Assembly: GCA_951813065.1 (NCBI GenBank)
Contig: CATOTH010000002.1
Location: 62,001 to 126,000 of the forward strand
Direction: 5' to 3'
Source: an uncultured Bryobacterales bacterium
GTDB lineage: Bacteria; Acidobacteriota; Terriglobia; Bryobacterales; UBA6623
DNA length: 64,000 bases
Below the pieces are notes generated by a model. The model saw only the letters and a list, made by a program, of their open reading frames with translations. It made no database searches and was not told the DNA's origin. Below, one piece after another: positions 52,522-61,691 of this stretch. A program made the position numbers and the translations under genes. How positions within the stretch are numbered: the first letter of the stretch is position 1; every line of letters starts with the position of its first letter.

Positions 52522-54144
52522 GTGATCGAAACACAGTCTCTCGACCGACGCCGTTTTCTTGAAATCGCAGGCATCGCCGCGCCACTGGCGGCCGCCCGGT
52601 GCTCGACACCGAATTCAAGACCGACGCAGGGCACCCGCCCGAACATCGTGGTGATCATGTCCGATGACATGGGCTACTCCGATCTGGGCTGCTACGGAGG
52701 CGAGATCGAGACTCCGAATCTCGACCGCCTCGCATCAGAGGGCGTGCGGTTCACGCGCTTCTACACGAACAACATGTGCGTCCCGACACGGGCTTCGCTG
52801 CTCAGCGGCTGCTATACAACGAAGTCCCTCGGGCCCGAAGGCGGCATCTCGGGAAATATCGTGACCGCCGCCGAGGCGCTGGGCGTGGCCGGCTACTCGA
52901 CCTACATGAGCGGCAAATGGCATCTGGCCAACGACGGCAGTCGGGAGAACCTGCCCTGCCAGCGCGGCTTCGACAGGTTTTTCGGTACAACTCTGGGAGC
53001 ATGCAGCTTCTGGACGCCGGCATCGCTGATGTTGGACAACGAACCAGCCGAGCACCTGTACCTCGACCCGGATTTCTACTACACCGACGCTATCTCGAAC
53101 TACGCTCTCGACTTCATGCAAGAGGGGCTTGACAAGCAGGAACCATTCTTCCTATACGTCGCCTACACCGCCGCCCACTGGCCCCTTCACGCTTTCGAGG
53201 AGGACATCGCTCCGTATGCGGGGCGGTACAGTGGCGGCTGGGACGCTCTACGTGACGAGCGCCACGAGCGCATGAAGAATCTGGGCACGGTTGATCCGGC
53301 GTGGAAGCTCTCACCTCGCAACCCCGAGGTCCCCTCCTGGGCAGACGAGCCTCACAAGGCTTGGCAGCAACGCCGCATGGAAGTCTACGCGGCCCAGATC
53401 ACGCGAATGGACCAGGGAATCGGAAAGTTGCTCGACCTGCTGGACGAGTCCGGCGAAGCCGACAAGACCCTGGTGGTCTTCCAGATCGACAATGGCGGAT
53501 GCCATGTCGAGTATGCCCCGGACCGCAAGGGACCCTACCTGCCGGAAACGACCCGTGACGGACGGCCTGTCATTCCGGGGAACATCCCGAACGTCATGCC
53601 AGGGCCCGAGAACACCTACCAGAGCTACGGATACGGGTGGGCCAACGCATCCAATACCCCCTTCCGGCTCTACAAGCAACACGATCACGAAGGGGGCATC
53701 ACTGTACCGCTGATCGCGAGGTGGCCGAAGGCAATCTCCCAGCCAGGAAGCATGACCGGCCAGCTCGCGCACGTCATCGACCTGATGCCGACGTTTCTGG
53801 ATGCCGCCGGAATCGAGCAGCCTTCGGAATTCGAGGGTCGGCCAGTTCATGCCATGGATGGAGCCAGCCTCGTTCCGATTCTGCGGGGGGGTACACGCCA
53901 ACCGCCCGGGGAGTTGTACTGGCAATGGAGCCGAGGCCGGGCGGTCCGGCAAGGCCGCTGGAAGCTTGTCGCCGTGAGGAATAGCGCCTGGGAACTGTAT
54001 GACCTCGAAACCGACGGCACCGAATTGCACGACCGGGCAGGCGAGATGCCCGGCCGGGTGGCCGCAATGGAGCAACTGTGGAACACGTGGAAGGCCGGCC
54101 CGACCCCGCTTTCGCCAGAGCCTTCGCCGAGGGCGCTAGAATAG
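52522..54144 (+). CDS. Arylsulfatase-type sulfatase (formylglycine type)
   Basis: A 540-residue sulfatase. The Tat-like signal (DRRRFLEIAGIAAPLAAARC) is followed by the metal site IMSDDMGYSDLGCYGG, the modification motif C86-V-P-T-R90 in CVPTRASLLSG, SGKWHL and the later QIDNGG strand. The C-terminus carries the usual ELYDLETDGTELHD sequence. It is of the arylsulfatase A-like type, longer and only distantly related to the sulfatase at 50173. The GTG start lies six bases after TAGGAT. It should hydrolyse sulfated glycans or aryl sulfates outside the cytoplasm. A run of seven G (53885-53891) lies near the end. purA follows 90 bp later. Confidence 0.92.
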   Translation: MIETQSLDRRRFLEIAGIAAPLAAARCSTPNSRPTQGTRPNIVVIMSDDMGYSDLGCYGGEIETPNLDRLASEGVRFTRFYTNNMCVPTRASLLSGCYTTKSLGPEGGISGNIVTAAEALGVAGYSTYMSGKWHLANDGSRENLPCQRGFDRFFGTTLGACSFWTPASLMLDNEPAEHLYLDPDFYYTDAISNYALDFMQEGLDKQEPFFLYVAYTAAHWPLHAFEEDIAPYAGRYSGGWDALRDERHERMKNLGTVDPAWKLSPRNPEVPSWADEPHKAWQQRRMEVYAAQITRMDQGIGKLLDLLDESGEADKTLVVFQIDNGGCHVEYAPDRKGPYLPETTRDGRPVIPGNIPNVMPGPENTYQSYGYGWANASNTPFRLYKQHDHEGGITVPLIARWPKAISQPGSMTGQLAHVIDLMPTFLDAAGIEQPSEFEGRPVHAMDGASLVPILRGGTRQPPGELYWQWSRGRAVRQGRWKLVAVRNSAWELYDLETDGTELHDRAGEMPGRVAAMEQLWNTWKAGPTPLSPEPSPRALE

Positions 54145-54234
54145 GGGCTGGCCTAGGTTCCCCCTTGCAGGGGCGGCACGAGGCCTTCCCCCTATCTCGC
54201 TGGCCCGCAAGATCGGGTCCTTCCTGGATTCTCC

Positions 54235-55551
54235 ATGTCAAATCTCGCAGTCCTGGGTCTCCAGTGGGGCGACGAGGGCAAGGGCAAGCTCATCGACCTG
54301 GCTGCCGAGCACTACGACATCGTCGTGCGCTGCCAAGGCGGGAACAATGCCGGTCACACCGTCCAGATCGGCGACAAGGTCTACAAGCTCTCGCTGGTCC
54401 CCAGCGGCATCCTCTGGCCGGGAAAGACGGCGGTGGTAGGCAATGGAGTGGTCATCAACCCGGCAGCGATGCTCGACGAGATCGATTCGCTGCGCCGGAC
54501 CGGGGTTCGCGTCGAGTCGAATTTGCTGATCAGCAATCGCGCCCATGTTGTGTTTCCCTACCATCCGCTGCTCGAACGCTCGTCCGAGGCGACTCCGGGA
54601 AAGCGTCGGATTGGAACGACTTCCCGCGGAATTGGCCCGTGCTACGAGGACAAGGTGGCCCGACGGGGCATACGCGTCGCCGAACTGCTGTCTCGCGATC
54701 ACTTCACGAAGCGATTCCGCGTGATCGCCGAGGAGCGCGGCGCGGTCGCCCGCGCTCTCGGCATCAGCGAGCCATGGGACTCGGAAGGCGCGCTGGAAGA
54801 ATACCTGGAGTGCGCCGAGCGGTTGCGACCATTCGTCACGGACACCGCCAAGTACCTGAACGACTCGATCAAGCAGGGAAAGCGGCTTCTCTTCGAGGGG
54901 GCCCAGGCCACGATGCTGGACATCGATTTCGGCACTTATCCGTACCTCACATCGTCGAACGCAAGCGCGGGAGGCCTATGCACCGGATCAGGCGTGTCGC
55001 CACGGCTCCTGCATGACATCGTCGGAGTCGCGAAGGCCTACGCGACGCGCGTTGGCGAAGGACCGTTCGCCACGGAACTGCACGGGCCGGCCGGCGACGC
55101 GCTGCGAGACGCCGGAGGCGAGTTCGGAACGGTGACGGGCCGGCCAAGACGATGCGGCTGGTTCGACATCCCGTTACTGCGGTACGCCCACGCCATCAAC
55201 CACCTCTCCTCGCTGTTCATTACCAAGCTCGACGTGCTCGACTACCTGACGACAATTCCCGTCTGCACCGGATACCGCTTGCGAGGAGCGCCGCTGGATT
55301 GGATGCCGGCAATTGCCGAGGAGTACGAGGAGGTCGAAGCTGTTTACGAGGATTTGCCCGGCTGGAACTGCCCGACGCGCGGCGTGACCTCGTTCGACAG
55401 CCTTCCTCAAGCGGCCAAGGACTACATCGCATTCCTGGAAGATCGGCTCGAAGTCGAGATCGGCGGCGTGTCGACCGGGCCGGAGAGGGAGCAAACCATC
55501 GTCAGGGATGGGTCCGTGCTCGAGAGGGTTGCATCCACCCGAAGTTGTTGA
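54235..55551 (+). CDS. purA: Adenylosuccinate synthetase
   Basis: A 438-residue housekeeping enzyme that adds aspartate to IMP using GTP, the first step to AMP. The P-loop GDEGKGKLID (12-21) has the catalytic Asp, and GGNNAGHT, the TTSRGIGPCYEDK segment, FEGAQA and TVTGRPRRCGWFD follow; length is typical (430-440). ATG 54235 has no strong Shine-Dalgarno. A possible TAGAAT box overlaps the end of the arylsulfatase gene, which would give a leader of about 90 bases. It stands alone on the plus strand. Confidence 0.96.
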   Translation: MSNLAVLGLQWGDEGKGKLIDLAAEHYDIVVRCQGGNNAGHTVQIGDKVYKLSLVPSGILWPGKTAVVGNGVVINPAAMLDEIDSLRRTGVRVESNLLISNRAHVVFPYHPLLERSSEATPGKRRIGTTSRGIGPCYEDKVARRGIRVAELLSRDHFTKRFRVIAEERGAVARALGISEPWDSEGALEEYLECAERLRPFVTDTAKYLNDSIKQGKRLLFEGAQATMLDIDFGTYPYLTSSNASAGGLCTGSGVSPRLLHDIVGVAKAYATRVGEGPFATELHGPAGDALRDAGGEFGTVTGRPRRCGWFDIPLLRYAHAINHLSSLFITKLDVLDYLTTIPVCTGYRLRGAPLDWMPAIAEEYEEVEAVYEDLPGWNCPTRGVTSFDSLPQAAKDYIAFLEDRLEVEIGGVSTGPEREQTIVRDGSVLERVASTRSC

Positions 55552-55703
55552 GGCCGGGGAACGGAGCCAAGCGGTAGGATCCGACCTGCCGCCGCCCCGA
55601 ACTGCAACGCAGGCCCTGCCAGCTACGGAAAAACCGATGCCTCGCGAACCCGGAGCACGGGACGGCCCTTCGCCAATCCCGCGGCTCGGTTGGCTGGGTT
55701 GAA

Positions 55704-57815
55704 CTAGTCGCCGCTCGCGCCGACTGTCTCGCGCGGCTGGTCCGTCCCGGCCGTGCCCCCGATCTGCACCAGCGCAGGCGCTGGAGCCTCCTTGAGGACA
55801 TCCTGGCGGTACATCTTCATCAGCTTGGCTTCCTCTTCCGCGGACAGCTTGCGACCACGTGCCCCGCTTGCCGGAGCCTGCTCGCCCTTCTGCCGCGCCT
55901 CGGCCAGCTTGCGGTCGCGCGCAGCGATCTTCTCTTCGCGCGCGTTCTGCGGGCCGTCGGAAACCTGCGCGCCGCGCGACGCGTGCTCGGCGTTGATATG
56001 AAGCCTTTCGCTCAGGTGCGTGATCTCGTCGACCTTGCGGCCGCCGGCGTAGATCTTGTGACGCCCGTGCTCGCCGTACCAGGTCGACAGGGTGGCGGTC
56101 ATGTGCATCTTCTCGATGATATTGCGCCAGCCAATTCCGGTGTTGTACGCGCAGAAGGAGATCTCACCCTCCTGGGTCCCATACGGGATCACGCACATCT
56201 CCGTGCGCCGGAAGTCGTAGTTGAACAAGTCCTGGAACCACATTCCCGCAACAAACAGGAAGTTCCACGGATCATTGCGTCGCGCCGTGCCCTTGCCGTA
56301 GTTCTTGCCACTGAGCGCGAACGACTTGTCGAATTTCTTCAGCAGGTCGAACATTGAGAAGTCCTTCGGCGCCTTCAGCGGGTTGTAGTTCTTCAACAGA
56401 GCCAGGCCCATCTGGACGTTTGTCGCCACCTTGCCTCGCCCGGAATCAGTGACGCGCCGGATGTCTTGCACGAACTGCGGCACGTTGATGAATTCGGGCA
56501 CGGAAGCCATGTCCTTGGTTTCCTTGTTGATCATCAGGGCCGTGCCCACGCCGCAGTTCGGATGGCAACCGCAGCTGACCTGACCCCATTGCGCCTGCGG
56601 GCCGTGAGCCAGGTCCGCCGCGTCAACGAAGCTGCCCATCACGGAGATCGGGAACCAGTCGCGCGTCGGCTCGGTGATACCCACCTGCTTCTTGACGTCG
56701 TGCGCCAGATGACTCAGGGTATAGCGCTGCCGCATGCGACGCTCGTCGGTGATCTCCTCGTCACGACCGGTGAACGATACCGGCTGGAACGCGATGAAGG
56801 CGATCCGGCCCGGATTGTCGCGCGCGAACTGGATGATCGGGCCCACCTCTTCGTTGTTGACGTTGTTGACGAGCGTCGTCACCAGCACGATCTCGATGCC
56901 GGCATCGTGCATGTTCTCGATCGCCTTGATCTTGACGTCAAACAGGTTGCCGATCTTGCGGTGCTGGTTCGGCTCATTCCCGATCCCGTCGAACTGCAGG
57001 TACGCATAGCGCATGCCCGCGTCAGCAGCAGCAGCCGCGAACTCGGGATTCCGGGCGAATTCGATTCCGTTCGTCGCCGCCTGCACCGAGTTGTAACCGA
57101 TCCGCCGACAGTACTGGACCGCCTTCAGGAAGTACGGTGACATCGTCGGCTCGCCACCGGAGAACTGCACCGACATCTGCCGACGAGGCTTGATCTGGAT
57201 CGCGTTGTCCAAGATCGTCTTGATCTCTTCCCACTCCAGCTCATGGACGAAGCCGACCTGGTTCGCGTCCATGAAGCACGGGTCGCACATCATGTTGCAC
57301 CGGTTCGTCAAATCGACGGTCAGCACCGCGCCGCGTCCCCACTTCACCGTCGAGGAGCCGTGATTGTGAAGTTCCTCGTCGTTGTGGGCACGGATGTCGC
57401 GCCCCGGGAACTGCGACTCGATGTGCTCGAGGAACTTGGCATCCATGGCCATCAGATCCTCGGTCTTGCCGTGCTGGGGACACTCCTTGACCATCCAGAC
57501 CTGGTTGTCGCGCTGGATGATCGTCGCCGGTACTTCGCCCACCTTCTCCGTTTTCAGAATCGAGTAGTCAACTTCGCCGTTCAAGATCACTTCGCGCGCT
57601 TCGCGGACGCACTTCGGGCAAAGCGAATCCGTCTTGCGCGGCCATCCCAGCGGCGGTTTCGTCTTCTCCCATGACTTGAGCATCGGCTTCTCAGACCAAG
57701 CCGGAGTGAACGCCGCCCGCGGGTCCTTGCGGGCATCCAGGTTGCGGGCGATCGCCCAACCTGCCCGCGCTGCGCGCGTCAGGCCCCGCTCCAGATATTT
57801 CACCGGTCGTTGCAT
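55704..57815 (-). CDS. Radical SAM enzyme with Tes/MSS-like architecture
   Basis: A 703-residue radical SAM protein. Positions: an N-terminal zinc-type pair CPKC (66-69) and ECPQHG (C112); the SAM/4Fe-4S motif C173-x3-C177-x2-C180 in CNMMCDPC; the GGEP-like SAM strand FSGGEPTMSP; further conserved Cys in SCGCHPNCGVG. A basic, coiled-coil-like C-terminus (about 640-700) is unusual. This order (N-terminal CPxC plus CxxHG, then the CX3CX2C) matches the tetraether-synthase-like family (Tes, MSS) that joins lipid acyl tails in archaea and bacteria, including Acidobacteria. SD AGGAG lies just before ATG 57815. It diverges from queG. I infer lipid chemistry; heterodisulfide or tRNA modification are alternatives. 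Confidence 0.88.
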   Translation of the reverse strand: MQRPVKYLERGLTRAARAGWAIARNLDARKDPRAAFTPAWSEKPMLKSWEKTKPPLGWPRKTDSLCPKCVREAREVILNGEVDYSILKTEKVGEVPATIIQRDNQVWMVKECPQHGKTEDLMAMDAKFLEHIESQFPGRDIRAHNDEELHNHGSSTVKWGRGAVLTVDLTNRCNMMCDPCFMDANQVGFVHELEWEEIKTILDNAIQIKPRRQMSVQFSGGEPTMSPYFLKAVQYCRRIGYNSVQAATNGIEFARNPEFAAAAADAGMRYAYLQFDGIGNEPNQHRKIGNLFDVKIKAIENMHDAGIEIVLVTTLVNNVNNEEVGPIIQFARDNPGRIAFIAFQPVSFTGRDEEITDERRMRQRYTLSHLAHDVKKQVGITEPTRDWFPISVMGSFVDAADLAHGPQAQWGQVSCGCHPNCGVGTALMINKETKDMASVPEFINVPQFVQDIRRVTDSGRGKVATNVQMGLALLKNYNPLKAPKDFSMFDLLKKFDKSFALSGKNYGKGTARRNDPWNFLFVAGMWFQDLFNYDFRRTEMCVIPYGTQEGEISFCAYNTGIGWRNIIEKMHMTATLSTWYGEHGRHKIYAGGRKVDEITHLSERLHINAEHASRGAQVSDGPQNAREEKIAARDRKLAEARQKGEQAPASGARGRKLSAEEEAKLMKMYRQDVLKEAPAPALVQIGGTAGTDQPRETVGASGD

Positions 57816-58014
57816 AACTACTCCTCCGATAGAACTCTTGCTTTTTCCCCGCGCGGGGCAATGCCCCGGTCACGCGGGCGGGCACTCTCCGAACTCGCCC
57901 GGCGGCAGGCACGCTCGGAACCCTTAGTGAGTCTACCCGCACGATCCGCATCGTTCAACCAGAAATCGGCGAATCGCGTGATTTTGAGGTTTTGCGGCAG
58001 TATTGAGACACTGA

Positions 58015-59169
58015 ATGGCTACGCCGAGCCCCCGGCCGTACGGTCCGGCCCGCCCGGCCGCCCTGCTACCCTTGCGCGCTTCGAAACCGGTTAAGGACCG
58101 CGCCCTCGAACTCGGGTTCGAGCTTGCGGGCGTCGCCCCGGCCGAGACCACACCGGAATCGCTCTTCTACCCCGAATGGCTCGGTCGCGGCTACCACGGT
58201 GAAATGAGCTATCTCGCCGGCCGCCGCGGGGAAATGCGCGCAGACCCTCGCACCCTGCTGCCATCGGCGCGATCCGTTGTCTGCGTTGGCGCAGTTTACA
58301 ATTCAGGCGGTCCGTACTCGACCGAGTTCGAGTCCTGCGAACAGGGGTGGGTCTCGCGTTACGCATGGGCCGAGGACTATCACGGCATACTCCGCCAGCG
58401 GCTGCGCGTGTTGGCGGACTGGATCCGAGACGAATACGGCCACGACGTCCAGTGCAAGGTCTGCGTCGACACGTCGCCATTGCTGGAGCGCGCTTACGGT
58501 CACCGAGCCGGCCTGGGTTGGATCGGCAAGAACTCGTGCCTGATCGACGAGCGGCGCGGATCCTGGTTCTTCCTGGGAGAAATCCTCACCTCCCTCGAGT
58601 TCGCGCCGGACACGGCAGCGCCGGACCGGTGCGGCACCTGCCGCCGGTGCATTGACGCATGCCCGACTGACGCCTTTGTCAAGATCGGCGCTCACGACGG
58701 CCCGGAATACGCCCTGGACTCGCGCCTTTGCATTGCGTACTGGACGGTTGAGCTGCGCGGCCCGATTCCGGAAGAGCAGCGGGAAGCTGTCGGCCACCAC
58801 CTGTTCGGATGCGACATTTGCCAGGACGTGTGCCCGTGGAACAACCCCCAGAGAGCGGCTGTCACGGACGATCCGGCATTCGAGCCCATCAGCGAAGAGC
58901 CCCTTCTCGAGGATCTCGCGAGCTTGAGTGAGGAAGAGTTCAACGCGCGCTTTTCGGGAACGCCGATTGAGCGCAGCCGCTACACCGGCTTCCTCCGCAA
59001 TGTTGCCGTCACCATGGGAAACAGCGGCAATCCGCGCTTCCGCAATGCACTGGAACGCCTTGCACGAGGTCCGGACCGGGTCGTCCGCGAGCATGCGGAA
59101 TGGGCGCTGAACAGGCTGGGAACGGCCCCCCGGCAGGCATCGCGTAGCCCGGCCAAGCCAGTACCGTGA
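58015..59169 (+). CDS. queG: Epoxyqueuosine reductase
   Basis: A 384-residue QueG. The cobalamin-dependent core carries VDTSPLLERA with the catalytic Asp152. Two 4Fe-4S clusters come from CGTCRRCIDACP (C206, C209, C212, C216) and CDICQDVCPWN (C266, C269, C273, with C239), and a HEAT-like end completes the usual length. It reduces epoxyqueuosine to queuosine at the wobble base of tRNA. ATG 58015 follows TATTGA at 58001-58006, a weak -10. It diverges from the radical SAM gene with 199 bp between starts. Confidence 0.95.
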   Translation: MATPSPRPYGPARPAALLPLRASKPVKDRALELGFELAGVAPAETTPESLFYPEWLGRGYHGEMSYLAGRRGEMRADPRTLLPSARSVVCVGAVYNSGGPYSTEFESCEQGWVSRYAWAEDYHGILRQRLRVLADWIRDEYGHDVQCKVCVDTSPLLERAYGHRAGLGWIGKNSCLIDERRGSWFFLGEILTSLEFAPDTAAPDRCGTCRRCIDACPTDAFVKIGAHDGPEYALDSRLCIAYWTVELRGPIPEEQREAVGHHLFGCDICQDVCPWNNPQRAAVTDDPAFEPISEEPLLEDLASLSEEEFNARFSGTPIERSRYTGFLRNVAVTMGNSGNPRFRNALERLARGPDRVVREHAEWALNRLGTAPRQASRSPAKPVP

Positions 59170-59204
59170 ATCGCTCCTGTCGGGGAAACGTACTTCCCCG
59201 TTGT

Positions 59205-59624
59205 CTAGTTCTCTGGCTCCGCTGGTTCGGCGTCGATGATTTCGAGCTCGACCTCGCCTTCCTCGGCACGTTGCTTGGCGGTCGCCTCGTCGACGATCTC
59301 CAGCGCCACGGGCTGCTCCATGTAAGCCGCTCCCGGGCCCGCCGTCAACAGCATCAAGCGGTAACGCTTCATCTCCGTGGAATTCGGGACTTCAAACGTT
59401 ATCGAGTCCGCGGTCTGCTCTGTGACCTTGACAAGAATGTCGCTCCCGCCGGCAGTCAGGTAAAGATCGTCGACCTGGGCTCTATCGAGGTCCGAGCCGT
59501 TAGCCACTGCCGAACCGCCGGGCGCTACGGCGTCAGGCTCGACGGATGTCACCCGGGGCACGGCATACGCCGACACCACAGCCAAGCTTAAGAAAAGAAC
59601 TGTAAGGCGGCACACTCTCGTCAT
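59205..59624 (-). CDS. IPT/TIG-domain exported protein
   Basis: A 139-residue secreted protein. A signal peptide (to about 22, VVSAYA) leads to an IPT/TIG immunoglobulin-like domain (PRVTSVEPDAVAPGGSAVANG, about 23-110). A strongly acidic tail ends the protein (VELEIIDAEPAEPEN), suggesting calcium binding or surface display. ATG 59624 is chosen because GGAGG lies eight or nine bases upstream; ATG 59630 and TTG 59648 are earlier alternatives. It converges on queG and no partner gene is adjacent. Function unknown. Confidence 0.75.
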   Translation of the reverse strand: MTRVCRLTVLFLSLAVVSAYAVPRVTSVEPDAVAPGGSAVANGSDLDRAQVDDLYLTAGGSDILVKVTEQTADSITFEVPNSTEMKRYRLMLLTAGPGAAYMEQPVALEIVDEATAKQRAEEGEVELEIIDAEPAEPEN

Positions 59625-59708
59625 GACCATCCCTCCTTCCGGCTGCAATGATACTAGACCCCTTGCATCGCGTTTGCAACACCGGGCGGCAAGAAACCTG
59701 GGAATGGA

Positions 59709-61010
59709 CTACCAGCGCGGCAAGATTCGTCGCCAGGTTCGGTCGATATGCTTGCGCATTTCCAATTCGTCGTCGCGTCGCCGGTACGGAATCGCTTCGT
59801 AGCGCTGCTTCAGGCGGGCCAGCTGGTCGTAGTCCAGCGCCACTCCCAAGCCGCCCTTGTCGGGTATGCGCAGCGACCCGTTGTCAAACGAGAGACGACC
59901 GCCCTCGATCACCTCATCCGATGTCTGCCATGGGTAGTGGGTGTCGCAGGCATAGGTGAGGTTCTTGGTCGCGGCCGCCACGTGGGCCATCGCCATCAGC
60001 GAGATGCCCAGATGGGAGTTCGAGTGCATCGAGAGTGACAGCCCGAACGTCTGGCACAGCTTGCCCAAGTGCTGGACTTGTCGCATGCCGCCCCAAAAAT
60101 GGTGGTCGCACAGGACGACCTGCACGGCGTCCTCGGCGATCGACTCCGGGAGGTGCGCGAATGACGTCACGGCCACGTTGCTTGCCAGGGGCGTGTCAAT
60201 GCCTCGCCGCAGGAGTTCACGGCGCGTCCTCGCCATGCCAGCGATGCCCGAGACCGGATCCTCGAGATACCCGCCGCCCTCCAACTCTTTGTAAAGGGAC
60301 TCCCCCACGCCCACAGACGTTTCGACGCTCCAGGCCGAGTTCGGGTCGATGCGCAGCGGCATGCCGGGACCGAATTCCTGTCGCAGCCTCCGAATGGTCT
60401 CGACCTCTATTTCCGGATCGAGCACACCGCCCTTGAGCTTGATGTCCGAGAATCCGAACTCGTCCACCATGGAGCGCACCTGGCGCACGATCGAAGCGGG
60501 TGTGAGACACTCACCATACTTGTCCTCTCGCAGGTCGGACCCTTCACCGCCGCCACCGGCGTGCTTGTAAAAGGCGTAAGCCGAGAACGGCACCGCGTCG
60601 CGAACCCGCCCGCCGAGCAAATCGCACACCGGCACGCCTGTGCTACGGCCGATCAGGTCGAGGGAGGCCGTCTCCAAAGCCGAGTAGGTTCTCGGCCCCG
60701 CGTCGAGTGGATTCTCGCCGGGCGTCCGCATTGTGTGAGACCGCTCGGCGCCGTCGCCCTCGCCTTCGACCAGGTCGATCAAGTCGCCCGCGAGGCGATA
60801 CGCGTCGGCCCCGACCACCCGGCCGCGAAGTTTTCTCAGGGCACTGGCCGGGCACTCGCCGCCATATGTTTCGGCGACGCCGACAATGCCGTCCTCGCTC
60901 TCCAGCTCGACGATGTTCCGAAGCGCGTACGGGGCATGCAAGCCATACGAACTGCGGAGAGGAGGGTCGGCGATCGCGATCGAGTGCACCCGCAAGTCCT
61001 TGATTTCCAT
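59709..61010 (-). CDS. Glucarate dehydratase-like enolase-superfamily enzyme
   Basis: A 433-residue member of the mandelate racemase/muconate-lactonizing superfamily, glucarate dehydratase subgroup. The catalytic K191-x-K193 is in DIKLKGG; metal or acid ligands D222 and N224 are in RIDPNSAW, E250 in GYLEDP and N278 in PLASNVAV; the acid His329 is in SMHSNSHLG, with D302 in CDHHFWGG. This K/D/E/N/H order is that of E. coli GudD. It would dehydrate D-glucarate or a related sugar acid to a 5-keto-4-deoxy product. ATG 61010 is chosen; longer starts at 61025 and 61061 exist. The dead relative at 7158 belongs to the galactonate/mandelate branch. Confidence 0.9.
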   Translation of the reverse strand: MEIKDLRVHSIAIADPPLRSSYGLHAPYALRNIVELESEDGIVGVAETYGGECPASALRKLRGRVVGADAYRLAGDLIDLVEGEGDGAERSHTMRTPGENPLDAGPRTYSALETASLDLIGRSTGVPVCDLLGGRVRDAVPFSAYAFYKHAGGGGEGSDLREDKYGECLTPASIVRQVRSMVDEFGFSDIKLKGGVLDPEIEVETIRRLRQEFGPGMPLRIDPNSAWSVETSVGVGESLYKELEGGGYLEDPVSGIAGMARTRRELLRRGIDTPLASNVAVTSFAHLPESIAEDAVQVVLCDHHFWGGMRQVQHLGKLCQTFGLSLSMHSNSHLGISLMAMAHVAAATKNLTYACDTHYPWQTSDEVIEGGRLSFDNGSLRIPDKGGLGVALDYDQLARLKQRYEAIPYRRRDDELEMRKHIDRTWRRILPRW

Positions 61011-61121
61011 ATGCCCGAAGACCATTGTATGGAGATCTGGCGGCGCCTGTTCCGGAGGCACTTCGCGCCGGTCTCCGTTGCGAGACGCTGGGCGGAACCG
61101 CTAGACTGAGGTTGTCGTCGC

Positions 61122-61664
61122 GTGGATCGGAGGCTCTTCATCGACGCGGCAGCCCTGGAACGCCAGCCGTATCTGTTCGAGGCGGCGATCCGTCCGAGCT
61201 TGCTGGACCTGGCCGAGGGGTGGGCCGCAGCAGGACCGGCGGAAGTGCACGGCAAGGCCGAGTTGCTGGACAGTGAGGGTCTGCGCACGATTCGGATTCG
61301 CGGAAGGCTCCGGGTGGGTGTGTCTCACACCTGCGACCGGTGCCTCCGGGATCTGAAACGAGACTTCGACGACAGCTTCCAGCTATATTTCTATCCGATG
61401 GACACCATCGAGCAGGGCGGCGAAGTCGCAATCGGAATCGATGAAACCGAGGTCGGTTTCTATGAGGACGGAGGCGTGCACCTTGTCGACGTCGTGGGGG
61501 AACAGCTCTTGCTGTGGCTGCCGGCTCGCAGCCTTTGTAATCCTGACTGCAAGGGCATCTGCCAGGTCTGCGGCTCAAACCGAAATATTGCGGCCTGCGA
61601 CTGTCGCGAGACGTTCGCCGATCCTCGTTGGGAAGGCCTGCGGCATCTGAGCTACAAGCATTGA
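61122..61664 (+). CDS. DUF177 (YceD-type) large-ribosomal RNA accumulation protein
   Basis: A 180-residue DUF177 protein with the two Cys-rich sites HTCDRCLRDL (about 68-77) and CNPDCKGICQVCGSN (about 146-159). YceD is needed for normal 23S rRNA processing in plants and bacteria. It is the usual gene directly before rpmF and plsX. GTG 61122 is used; TAGACT lies 14 bases upstream (a -10 candidate that would leave only about seven bases of leader). It leads a three-gene run with rpmF (27 bp away) and plsX. Confidence 0.9.
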   Translation: MDRRLFIDAAALERQPYLFEAAIRPSLLDLAEGWAAAGPAEVHGKAELLDSEGLRTIRIRGRLRVGVSHTCDRCLRDLKRDFDDSFQLYFYPMDTIEQGGEVAIGIDETEVGFYEDGGVHLVDVVGEQLLLWLPARSLCNPDCKGICQVCGSNRNIAACDCRETFADPRWEGLRHLSYKH

Positions 61665-61691
61665 ATCCACAACCGTAGGGAGAATAGAATC

